A DNA stretch of 64,000 nt from RPQJ01 sp963778185 (lineage in GTDB: Bacteria; Pseudomonadota; Gammaproteobacteria; Steroidobacterales; Steroidobacteraceae): contig CAVZTF010000003.1 in assembly GCA_963778185.1 (NCBI GenBank), positions 1,984,001 to 2,048,000 of the forward strand. Direction: 5' to 3'. Under the pieces are notes generated by a model. That model was not told the DNA's origin, did not search any database, and was given only the letters and a program-made list of their open reading frames with translations. A program made the translations under genes and the position numbers. Below are positions 1-6,822 of this stretch, piece after piece (position 1 is the stretch's first letter; each line of letters opens with the position of its first letter).

Positions 1-1
1 G

Positions 2-34
2 GCCACGGCGTACCAGGACGAGCCCGAGGCTTGA
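2..34 (+). CDS. 3' end of an upstream gene (partial)
   Basis: An open frame entering from the left edge encodes ATAYQDEPEA and stops at TGA 32-34. Only ten residues are visible, so the product cannot be recognised from sequence. Because a formate dehydrogenase cytochrome b gene follows after one small lipoprotein gene, it is probably the tail of the iron-sulfur (beta) subunit. That assignment rests on gene order alone. Confidence 0.45.
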   Translation, partial: ATAYQDEPEA

Positions 35-51
35 GGCGAGGAGTGGGTCCG

Positions 52-255
52 ATGTGGAACCAGCGAAAAGTGCTCGCGACCGGGCTCGCCGTCGCAGTGG
101 TCGCGCTCGCGGCCTGCCACGAGCCGGTGTCGGTGACCGTCTACGAGCCGGGCGAATACAAGGGCGCCAGCGACCCCTTGCTCAAGAAGCATGCGACGGC
201 CGAGCAGAAGGCGGCGCTGCAGAAGCGCTTCGAGACCGGCCAGTCGGACCGCTGA
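52..255 (+). CDS. small lipoprotein in formate dehydrogenase operon
   Basis: This 67-residue protein has a short basic N-terminus, a hydrophobic stretch and the lipobox LAAC at about residues 23-26, so it should be a lipid-anchored periplasmic protein. The ATG at 52 is chosen over a TTG at 31 because a GGCGAGGAG-like ribosome site precedes it and the signal peptide then has normal length. It lies between the presumed iron-sulfur subunit and the cytochrome b subunit, suggesting a role in assembly or anchoring of the complex. The mature part (about 45 residues, charged C-terminus) matches no family I recognise. Confidence 0.75.
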   Translation: MWNQRKVLATGLAVAVVALAACHEPVSVTVYEPGEYKGASDPLLKKHATAEQKAALQKRFETGQSDR

Positions 256-289
256 GCGCAGGCCGACCGGGCGACCAGGAGAGAATGCA

Positions 290-1375
290 ATGACCGAGTC
301 ACAGTCCCAGGCCGGCGTCCGAGCCAGGCGCTTCAAGGCGATGCTGTGGACGATGGTGCTGATCGCGGCGGGGGCCATGCTGCTGCCGCTCGCGGGGTAT
401 GTGTGGGTCGCGGTGGCGCAGGCCAGCGAAAAGGTGCAGGAAGCCGCCCCGGCCGACGCCGACGAGGCAGGCAACCCGCGGGCCGGTTACTGGCGCGAGG
501 TCCGGTCGGGCGAGGTCGGCTACACGTCGGTGACCGGGCCCGAGACCGGCGTGCTGGTGCAGAGCCGGGGCGAGACCTGGCGCGAGATCCGCAACGGCCC
601 GGTGATGACGCTCGGTGCGGTGATGGTGCTCGGCATGATCCTGGCGCTCGTTGCCTACCACCTCAAGACCGGCGGCTTCAAGCTGCACAATCCCACGGGA
701 CGTACGGTGGTGCGCTGGCAGATGATCGATCGCGTCGTGCACTGGTATACGGCGATCCTGTTCGTCATTCTCGCGATCACGGGCATGAGCCTCCTGTGGG
801 GGCGAGTCGTCCTGATTCCCGTCATGGGCAAGGAAGGATTCGCCGCCTGGGCTGGCCTCGCCAAGCCCGTGCACGATTACCTGGCGCTGTTCTTCGCGCT
901 CGGCCTCGCGGTCATGCTGCTGATGTGGTTCAAGCACAACTTGCCGCGCGCCTACGATCGCGAGTGGCTGAAGCAGATGGGCGGCTACCTGAGCGGCAAG
1001 CACCCGCCGGCCGGGTTCACCAACGCCGGCGAGAAGCTCTACTACTGGACGCTGGTGATCGCGGGCACGGCAATCGTCGTCTCGGGCTTCTACCTGCTGT
1101 TCCCGAACTTCGGCTGGGACCGCGCGACGATGCAGAATGCCAACGTGGTCCACGGCATCGCCTCGGTCATCGTCATCGCCTTCGTGATCCTGCACATCTA
1201 CCTCGGCACGCTCGGCAGCGAGGGCGCCTTCCAGGGCATGGTCTCGGGCGAGGTGGACGAGGCCTGGGCGCAGCAGCACCACAACCTCTGGTACGAGGAA
1301 CTGAAGCAGCAAGGCTCGGCGTCGGCGCGCGACGCACACGCGCCGCCCGGCCGGTCTGCGCCCACGTCGGCGTGA
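290..1375 (+). CDS. formate dehydrogenase gamma subunit, cytochrome b556
   Basis: A 361-residue integral membrane protein of the FdoI/FdnI/FdhC family, which takes electrons from the formate dehydrogenase iron-sulfur subunit through two b hemes and passes them to quinone. Visible are an N-terminal membrane segment (about 17-42), a periplasmic stretch, a second segment (about 104-124) and the four-helix cytochrome b core. Candidate heme-ligand histidines occur in RVVHWYT, KPVHDYLAL, NVVHGIA and VILHIYL. The ATG at 290 has the ribosome site CCAGGAGA; a longer frame from 191 would overlap the lipoprotein gene. The extra N-terminal segment is usual for the longer, about 360-residue members. Confidence 0.93.
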   Translation: MTESQSQAGVRARRFKAMLWTMVLIAAGAMLLPLAGYVWVAVAQASEKVQEAAPADADEAGNPRAGYWREVRSGEVGYTSVTGPETGVLVQSRGETWREIRNGPVMTLGAVMVLGMILALVAYHLKTGGFKLHNPTGRTVVRWQMIDRVVHWYTAILFVILAITGMSLLWGRVVLIPVMGKEGFAAWAGLAKPVHDYLALFFALGLAVMLLMWFKHNLPRAYDREWLKQMGGYLSGKHPPAGFTNAGEKLYYWTLVIAGTAIVVSGFYLLFPNFGWDRATMQNANVVHGIASVIVIAFVILHIYLGTLGSEGAFQGMVSGEVDEAWAQQHHNLWYEELKQQGSASARDAHAPPGRSAPTSA

Positions 1376-1385
1376 CCGAGCCGGG

Positions 1386-2123
1386 GTGCGTTACCTGATC
1401 GGCATCGACGATACCGATAACCTCGAATCGCGCGGCACGGGGTTCCGCGCAAGGCAGCTCGGGCAACGACTCGGCGAAGCCGGGCTGGCGCGTGTCGCCG
1501 GCATCACGCGGCACCAGCTCTTCGTGCATCCAGATATTCCCTACACCTCGCACAACAGCTCAGCGTGCCTCGACGTGGAGGCGAGCGGCGACTCGATGGA
1601 GCCGCTGCGTGACTTCTGCCGCGCATACCTCGCGGCCGAGAGTGCGGACGGCTCTGATGCCGGCTTCTGCATCGCGCGCTACGACCGTGTCGACGCCTCG
1701 ATGGTCGATTTCGGGAAGTCGGCGAAGGGCACGATCCTGACCCGGGAGCAGGCCCGGTCGATCGCGGCCGACCAGGGTGCCTGGCTCGAGGGAGTGACCG
1801 GCGATCACATGGGGGTGATCGGGGCGCTCGCGGCAGTGTCGCTGCGGCGCGGCGGGCACGACGGGCGCTTCATCTGGCTGCCGGGCGTGCGCGAGTTGAC
1901 CGGGGTCGAATCGGCGGGCCACCTGCTGGAGTCCACGGGTATCGATTCCATCGAGACGGTTGACGGGCGAGCGGTTCCGCGGGAAGCTCGGGTGCGCGTG
2001 GACCCGTGGCCGCGGCCGGTGCTCCTGCATGGCCGGGCGGTGCTGCTGACACAGAAAACCCAGGAACGAGATGCCGATTACAGCTGGGAACTCCTCTCGA
2101 AAGAGGCTATTCGGCGCTATTGA
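1386..2123 (+). CDS. TiaS-like (agmatidine synthetase N-domain) protein
   Basis: This 245-residue protein opens with MRYLIGIDDTDNLESRGTG, the IDDTD signature of the N-terminal domain of archaeal TiaS, which uses ATP and agmatine to modify the wobble base of tRNA-Ile2. A later GDHMGVIGALAAV stretch also fits TiaS. The OB-fold and zinc-ribbon C-terminal parts of full TiaS are absent, and bacteria normally use TilS/lysidine instead, so tRNA modification is doubtful. The likely start is GTG, 10 bases after the cytochrome b stop with a weak ribosome site, suggesting cotranscription with formate dehydrogenase. Family membership is fairly sure; substrate is unknown. Confidence 0.7.
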   Translation: MRYLIGIDDTDNLESRGTGFRARQLGQRLGEAGLARVAGITRHQLFVHPDIPYTSHNSSACLDVEASGDSMEPLRDFCRAYLAAESADGSDAGFCIARYDRVDASMVDFGKSAKGTILTREQARSIAADQGAWLEGVTGDHMGVIGALAAVSLRRGGHDGRFIWLPGVRELTGVESAGHLLESTGIDSIETVDGRAVPREARVRVDPWPRPVLLHGRAVLLTQKTQERDADYSWELLSKEAIRRY

Positions 2124-2661
2124 GCTGTCCGGCGGCCTGAGCGCCGGACGTGTGCTGTGGCTCGTCGCGCTGGGGGTCGCCATCGTGGCGCTCGAGGGTG
2201 CGTTCCGCTGGTCGCTGCAGCTGCCGGGACACCACGGCATCGAGGCGATGGCCCTGCTGCTGCTCGCCCGCCTGAGTTGCACGCACCCGGTCTCGGCCAG
2301 CATCTCGGGTGCGAGCGCCGCGCTCGCCGCGCCGCTGTTCGGCGCCGAACACGGCCCGCTCATGCCGTTGTTCTACCTGTTGCCCGGAGTGTTGCTGGAC
2401 CTCGGCTGGCGCGTGAGGCCCCGCGCGGGCAGCGTCGTGCTGTTCCTGCCGCTGCTCACCGCCGTGGCATACGCCTCCAAGCCGGTCGTTCGCGTGCTGG
2501 CGAACTACCTCTTCGGGATGCAGTTCGGCTCGCTGCGCGCGGGGCCGCTCTATCCGATCGTCACGCACCTGCTGTTCGGCTTCGTCGGCGGTCTCGTGGC
2601 CGTGCTGTTGTGGCGTGCCACGGAGCGCGCAAGCACGGACGATTCACCGCCCCCAGGCTAG
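2071..2661 (+). CDS. integral membrane protein, S-component-like
   Basis: This 196-residue protein begins inside the preceding gene (53-base overlap) and is probably translationally coupled to it. After a basic N-terminus it has about five or six membrane segments with small-residue-rich loops (HGIEAMALLLLARL, SGASAALAAPLFG, FYLLPGVLLDLGWR). The pattern resembles substrate-binding S components of ECF transporters or related small transport proteins; no A/A'/T components are nearby. Position suggests a formate-dehydrogenase-linked function, for example cofactor or metal uptake, but the sequence does not show it. Its TAG stop overlaps the stop of the converging receptor gene within CTAG at 2658-2661. 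Confidence 0.7.
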   Translation: MPITAGNSSRKRLFGAIELSGGLSAGRVLWLVALGVAIVALEGAFRWSLQLPGHHGIEAMALLLLARLSCTHPVSASISGASAALAAPLFGAEHGPLMPLFYLLPGVLLDLGWRVRPRAGSVVLFLPLLTAVAYASKPVVRVLANYLFGMQFGSLRAGPLYPIVTHLLFGFVGGLVAVLLWRATERASTDDSPPPG

Positions 2662-4721
2662 CGCGCCCGCAGCTGCAGTTCGGCGCCGATCACCAGCGTC
2701 CGTCCCGGCTGAGGGAACCCGAAGGATTCCGAGTAGAGTTCGTCGAGCGCGTTCTCGACGCGCGCGAAGACGCGGCCTCGTCCGTTCGCGAAGCCGGCCG
2801 ATGCGTCCAGGTTCAGCACCTGGAAATCGTCGAGCTCCATTGTCGTCGTGGGGCTGGTTCGCGACAGGGCCTGGCTGCCAGCCACGTATCGCCACGAACC
2901 GCCGGCGCGCAGTCCGGGCCGGAATTCGTAATCCACCCGTAGCGCGAGCTTGTGCTCGGGCCGGTTCTGCAGCTCGCGGGTAGCCGCGCCCGCGGAGCGA
3001 TTTTCCGCGTCCATCCAAGTGTACGACGCCGCCACGTCGAGGCGGCCGGAGTCCTGCCGTTGGGCCGACAGCTCCACGCCCTGGAACTGGTAGGACTCGA
3101 AGTTCTCGGCGACGCCGCCGCCGGGCGGACGCTCGATGAAGTCGTCCGCGTCGATGCGGAACAGCGCGGCCTCGACCGCGATGCCCGTCGACGCGAAGGC
3201 GTGCTGCAGGCCGAGTTCGAAAGTGTCGGTCGTTTCCGCGGCAAGCTCCGCGTTGCCGCGGTCGGTGGCATACAGGTCGCGCAGGGTCGGGTAGCGGATC
3301 TGGCGGGAGCCGGACGCCCGCAGCGCGGTCGCGCCCGTGATCGCATACTGGGCCCCGAGCCGGTACGACATGCCGTCGTCGCTGGGGCCATCGGACCGCG
3401 ACTGCCGGCTGTAGCCGGCGCCGGCGACCGTGCCGAGACGGTCGGTCCAGGCGTACTCGGCTTCCGCGGCGGCGGAATACAAGCGAAGTGACTCGTCGAA
3501 GTCGAACGGTGTGACCACTGCGGCGCCGCCGCCGCCGCCACCACCACCACCACCGCCGCCACCACCTCCACCACCGCCGGCCGTAACGGTGAAGCCCTGT
3601 GCGTCCCACCACTCCTCGCGCCCGCTGAGCGTCAGCGAGAGAATTCCGCGCTCGCCGGCGATCCGCGTGACTTGCAGGCTTGCGCCCAGGGTTCCGGTGT
3701 CCGCGTCCTCGCTGAACGCGCCGGCCCTCGCCTGCGTCTCGAACGTCGAATCGTCGTAGCCATCGGTGAGTTCGTCGCCGCTGTTGAGGAACACTGCGGG
3801 GCGCAGCTTGAGCGCCTCGCCGAGCGCGAATTCGCCGGCGAAGTGCGCCGAGAAGGTGTCGAACTCGACGCGCTCGAACCGGGGTCGGTTGGCGAAGTCC
3901 GACTCGGTGTTGCTGACCGTCGTGGGCGGCTTGCCGTATTCGCCCTTGTGGTAGGCGAGGCTCACGCCCAGCGTGCGACCCGTCTCACCGAAGAGCATGT
4001 TTGCCTGCGCCGAGCGGTCTTCCCGGTCGCTGTTCACGCGCTTGCCGCCCGGCTGCAGGGTGCTGTCCTCGAAGTCGTCCGGCAGCTCGAACCAGTCGCG
4101 TTCGTGGATCGATCCCGACAGCGAGACGCTTGCGGGTCCATCAACGCCAGTCGCGCCGCCGCGTGCCAGCCAGCCCTCCGATCCAGCCGACTCCGCCAGC
4201 GCGCTTGCGCGCGACGCCTCTCCGCCGGCCCGTGTCACGATCTCGATGACGCCGCCATTTCCACCGGGGCCGTACAGCATTGAGCCAGCGCCCCGCGTGA
4301 CCTTGATCGAGGCGATGTCGTCGACCGGGATGGCGGCCGGGTCGAATTGCCCGTCGTAGGTCGAGTTGAGCGGCACGCCGTCGCGCAGCAGCAGCACGTT
4401 GCGTGTGCGCAGGCCGCGAATGTCGACCCTGGGCACGCCGTCCGCGCCCTGGCGGACGTGCACTCCCGGCAGCAATTCCAGCGCCTCGTCGAGCGTCCGG
4501 GCGCCTCGACGCTCGATGTCTTCGGACGTGACCACGTCGACGGTGGCCACTTCGTCCGAGAGACGCAACCGTTGGCCGATGACGGTGATCGTTTCACCAA
4601 GCAGGTAGCTCCCCTCGTCGCCCTCCGCTGCGGTGGCAGGCGGCAAGGCGCATGCGAGCAGGAGCCCAACGCCGATGCGACAGGTCCCGTTCGCGCCATG
4701 CGGTCGCGTCACTTTCGACAT
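2658..4721 (-). CDS. TonB-dependent outer membrane receptor
   Basis: This 687-residue receptor imports a large ligand (siderophore, cobalamin or similar) across the outer membrane using TonB energy. After the signal peptide (ending near LPPATAAEG) comes a TonB-box-like TITVIGQRL stretch, then a plug domain with RRGARTLDEALELLPGV and the plug signature around RGAGSMLYGPGGNGGVIEI, then a beta-barrel ending in ELQLRAR. BtuB-like size and plug suggest a small cobalamin-type receptor, but the ligand cannot be read from sequence. The ATG at 4721 is preferred over one at 4778 because AGAAGGGG precedes it and a signal peptide follows directly. An 18-glycine tract interrupts the barrel. No B12 riboswitch signature was seen upstream. 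Confidence 0.93.
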   Translation of the reverse strand: MSKVTRPHGANGTCRIGVGLLLACALPPATAAEGDEGSYLLGETITVIGQRLRLSDEVATVDVVTSEDIERRGARTLDEALELLPGVHVRQGADGVPRVDIRGLRTRNVLLLRDGVPLNSTYDGQFDPAAIPVDDIASIKVTRGAGSMLYGPGGNGGVIEIVTRAGGEASRASALAESAGSEGWLARGGATGVDGPASVSLSGSIHERDWFELPDDFEDSTLQPGGKRVNSDREDRSAQANMLFGETGRTLGVSLAYHKGEYGKPPTTVSNTESDFANRPRFERVEFDTFSAHFAGEFALGEALKLRPAVFLNSGDELTDGYDDSTFETQARAGAFSEDADTGTLGASLQVTRIAGERGILSLTLSGREEWWDAQGFTVTAGGGGGGGGGGGGGGGGGGAAVVTPFDFDESLRLYSAAAEAEYAWTDRLGTVAGAGYSRQSRSDGPSDDGMSYRLGAQYAITGATALRASGSRQIRYPTLRDLYATDRGNAELAAETTDTFELGLQHAFASTGIAVEAALFRIDADDFIERPPGGGVAENFESYQFQGVELSAQRQDSGRLDVAASYTWMDAENRSAGAATRELQNRPEHKLALRVDYEFRPGLRAGGSWRYVAGSQALSRTSPTTTMELDDFQVLNLDASAGFANGRGRVFARVENALDELYSESFGFPQPGRTLVIGAELQLRAR
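3525..3578 (-). repeat. polyglycine-encoding GGN triplet tract
   Basis: Eighteen consecutive NCC triplets on the plus strand (GCC, ACC and one TCC) read as 18 GGN glycine codons in the receptor gene. Both flanks (TVTA before, AAVV after) are normal barrel sequence, so the tract is an in-frame insertion, probably in an extracellular loop. Being a triplet repeat, slippage would change loop length without breaking the frame. Confidence 0.9.
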
Positions 4722-4956
4722 GGATGCTGGTCCCCTTCTGTTTGCTTTGCAGGCGCCGCCGGCGGGCAGGGTAATCAATTTGGCCGACGCCGGTCCAAGA
4801 CTGAAAGTAGTATTGATCTAACCGATAAATATATAAGGCCGAAAAAACCCACCTATTTAGCGACCATATGAATGCGATCATGGGCGTTGAAAGCTCGGGA
4901 TCGCAGGGTGTTGGCCTCTGCGGACCGGCAGACAGCCACTCGACCAAGGAGATCCC

Positions 4957-5568
4957 ATGTTCAAGTCCCGCATTCGACTCGCCCACGCCCTGCTGGGTGC
5001 CACCGCCGCGCTCGCCGTCAATGCAGCATTCGCCGCGCCGGCTGTCTACAAGGTCGACCCCGACCACACCTACCCGAGTTTCGAAGCCGATCACCTGGGA
5101 GGGCTATCCACCTGGCGCGGCAAGTTCAACACGACGGCCGGCGAGGTGGTCCTGGATCGTGAGGCGGGAACGGGTACGATCAGGGTCAGCATCGACACCG
5201 CCTCGATCGATTTCGGCCACGAGAAGATGAACGAGCACGCAAGGTCGGCCGACATGTTCGACGTTGCAACGTTTCCCGTCGCTACCTACAGCGGGAAGAT
5301 CGCCAAGTTCGTCGACGGCCAGCCGACCGAAGTCCAGGGCGCCTTGACGCTGAAGGGCGTGACGAAGCCGCTGGTGCTGCAGATCGGCCGGTTCGTGTGC
5401 AAACCACACCCGATGTTGAAGAAGGAGGCCTGCGGCGCCGACGCGACGGCGACGTTCGACCGCGACGCATTCGGCGTCGACTACGGCAAGGCCTACGGGT
5501 TCGACATGCAGACGCAGCTGCGCATCCAGGTCGAGGCCATCCGCGCGGACGCGCCGGCCGCTCCGTAA
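4957..5568 (+). CDS. YceI-family periplasmic lipocalin-like protein
   Basis: This 203-residue secreted protein has a clear signal peptide (cleavage near NAAFA-APAVYKVD) followed by a YceI domain: YKVDPDHTYPSFEADHLG, then TASIDFGHEKMNEHARSADMFD and the LTLKGVTKPLVL strand pair. YceI proteins form an extended lipocalin fold that binds isoprenoid-type lipids such as polyprenyl chains in the periplasm; several are stress- or base-induced. The ATG has an ideal AAGGAG site. It is followed after 9 bases by a TerC-family gene, so the two are probably one transcript. The upstream gap shared with the divergent receptor gene is AT-rich around 4800-4870 and probably holds both promoters. Confidence 0.92.
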   Translation: MFKSRIRLAHALLGATAALAVNAAFAAPAVYKVDPDHTYPSFEADHLGGLSTWRGKFNTTAGEVVLDREAGTGTIRVSIDTASIDFGHEKMNEHARSADMFDVATFPVATYSGKIAKFVDGQPTEVQGALTLKGVTKPLVLQIGRFVCKPHPMLKKEACGADATATFDRDAFGVDYGKAYGFDMQTQLRIQVEAIRADAPAAP

Positions 5569-5577
5569 GGAGTCCTG

Positions 5578-6771
5578 GTGCCTGAAGGCGCGCTGGTGTG
5601 GCAGGGGACGATCGCGCTGGTCGTCACCCTGCTGTGCGTCGACTATTTCTTCCACGTCCGCAAGGCGCACGTCCCCTCGCTTGCGGAAGCGGCGGCCTGG
5701 TCGGCGGCGTACGTCGGCGTCGCGTTGCTCTTTGGAGTCGCGCTGCTCGTCGTGGGCGGCGCGGACCTGGCCACCGAGTACTTCGCGGGCTACGTCACGG
5801 AGAAGGCGCTCTCCGTGGACAACGTGTTCGTGTTCCTGGTGATCATGAGCAGCTTCAGGGTGCCACGGCAGGACCAGCAGAAGGTCCTGCTGTTCGGCAT
5901 CGCCCTGTCGCTGGTCGCACGCACGGGCTTCATCCTGCTGGGCGCCGCGTTGATCGAGTCGTTCGCCTGGGTCTTCTACATCTTCGGCGCTGCCCTGCTG
6001 GTCACCGCAGGCCACATGCTCGAGCCCGAGGACGAGGAGCGCGAGGGCCGCAAGGCGGGCAATGTCGTCGTGCGCGTCGCCCGCCGGCTGTTCCACACCA
6101 CGGACTACTACGACGGCGACAAGCTGTTCACTGTGCACGAAGGCAAGCGCGCGATGACGCCGATGCTGCTCGTCATGGTGGCCATCGGCGGCACGGACAT
6201 CCTGTTCGCGTTCGACTCGATTCCCGCCATCTTCGGCCTGACCCAGAACGTGTTCGTCGTCTTCACCGCGACCGCTTTCGCGCTGCTCGGACTTCGCCAG
6301 CTCTACTTCCTGATCGACGGGCTGCTCGAGCGCCTGCTCTACCTCTCGTACGGGCTCGCGGCCATCCTGGGCTTCATCGGCGTGAAGCTGATCCTGCACG
6401 CGCTGCACGAGAACAACCTGCCGTTCGTCAACGGCGGCAACCCCGTGCCGGTCGGGGAAATCGGCACCGGTACGTCCCTGGTCGTGATCGTTGCCCTCCT
6501 GCTCGTGACCGTGGTCGTCTCGCTCGCCAGCCCCAAGGGCAAGGCGAAGACGGCGGTGACGGCCCTGCGCCGCCGCGTCGCCGAGTACCTCGATCCAGAC
6601 TTTCCGGCGGATCCCGGGCAGCGCGAGAAGATATTCGCGAGGCTGCTCGCAGCCGAGCGCCGGGTCGACGCCCTCGAACCGAGGTTCAGGAAGCTCATAC
6701 GCCAGCCGCACGAGTTGCGCGACCTGGTGGCGCTGGCACATCGACGGCACGGCGAGACCCTCCGCCATTGA
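5578..6771 (+). CDS. TerC/Alx family membrane protein
   Basis: A 397-residue polytopic membrane protein of the TerC family, whose members (Alx, TerC) are linked to manganese export, pH response and tellurite resistance. The hallmark GYVTEKALSVDNVFVF lies near residues 67-82 and the second acidic motif, DILFAFDSIPAIFG, near residues 206-219; these aspartates and glutamate probably bind the metal. The last 60 or so residues form a charged soluble tail predicted helical (PGQREKIFARLLAAERRVD), which is longer than in Alx. Translation starts at GTG with AAGGAG just upstream. No yybP-ykoY-type leader is possible because the gap to yceI is only 9 bases. Confidence 0.92.
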   Translation: MPEGALVWQGTIALVVTLLCVDYFFHVRKAHVPSLAEAAAWSAAYVGVALLFGVALLVVGGADLATEYFAGYVTEKALSVDNVFVFLVIMSSFRVPRQDQQKVLLFGIALSLVARTGFILLGAALIESFAWVFYIFGAALLVTAGHMLEPEDEEREGRKAGNVVVRVARRLFHTTDYYDGDKLFTVHEGKRAMTPMLLVMVAIGGTDILFAFDSIPAIFGLTQNVFVVFTATAFALLGLRQLYFLIDGLLERLLYLSYGLAAILGFIGVKLILHALHENNLPFVNGGNPVPVGEIGTGTSLVVIVALLLVTVVVSLASPKGKAKTAVTALRRRVAEYLDPDFPADPGQREKIFARLLAAERRVDALEPRFRKLIRQPHELRDLVALAHRRHGETLRH

Positions 6772-6788
6772 CCCGGAACGCCCGAGGC

Positions 6789-6821
6789 GCGACCCTTCCG
6801 TGAACCCAAGGGGAGGGTCGC
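6789..6821 (+). promoter_or_regulatory. hairpin covering the cstA ribosome site
   Basis: GCGACCCT at 6789-6796 pairs perfectly with AGGGTCGC at 6814-6821, two bases before the cstA ATG. The Shine-Dalgarno run AAGGGGAGGG lies in the loop and the 3' arm, so folding would limit ribosome access. The run includes a GGA element of the kind bound by CsrA/RsmA; E. coli cstA is a known CsrA target. Regulation here is inferred. Confidence 0.45.
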
Positions 6822-6822
6822 A

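Noticed and set aside
3430..3759. A plus-strand frame with a long polyproline run
   Set aside because: It is the complement of the polyglycine tract of the TonB receptor; the receptor frame has full family similarity on both sides.
4722..4956. Possible cobalamin riboswitch or Fur box upstream of the TonB receptor gene
   Set aside because: No B12-box-like sequence or recognisable Fur palindrome was found; only an AT-rich stretch that fits ordinary promoters.
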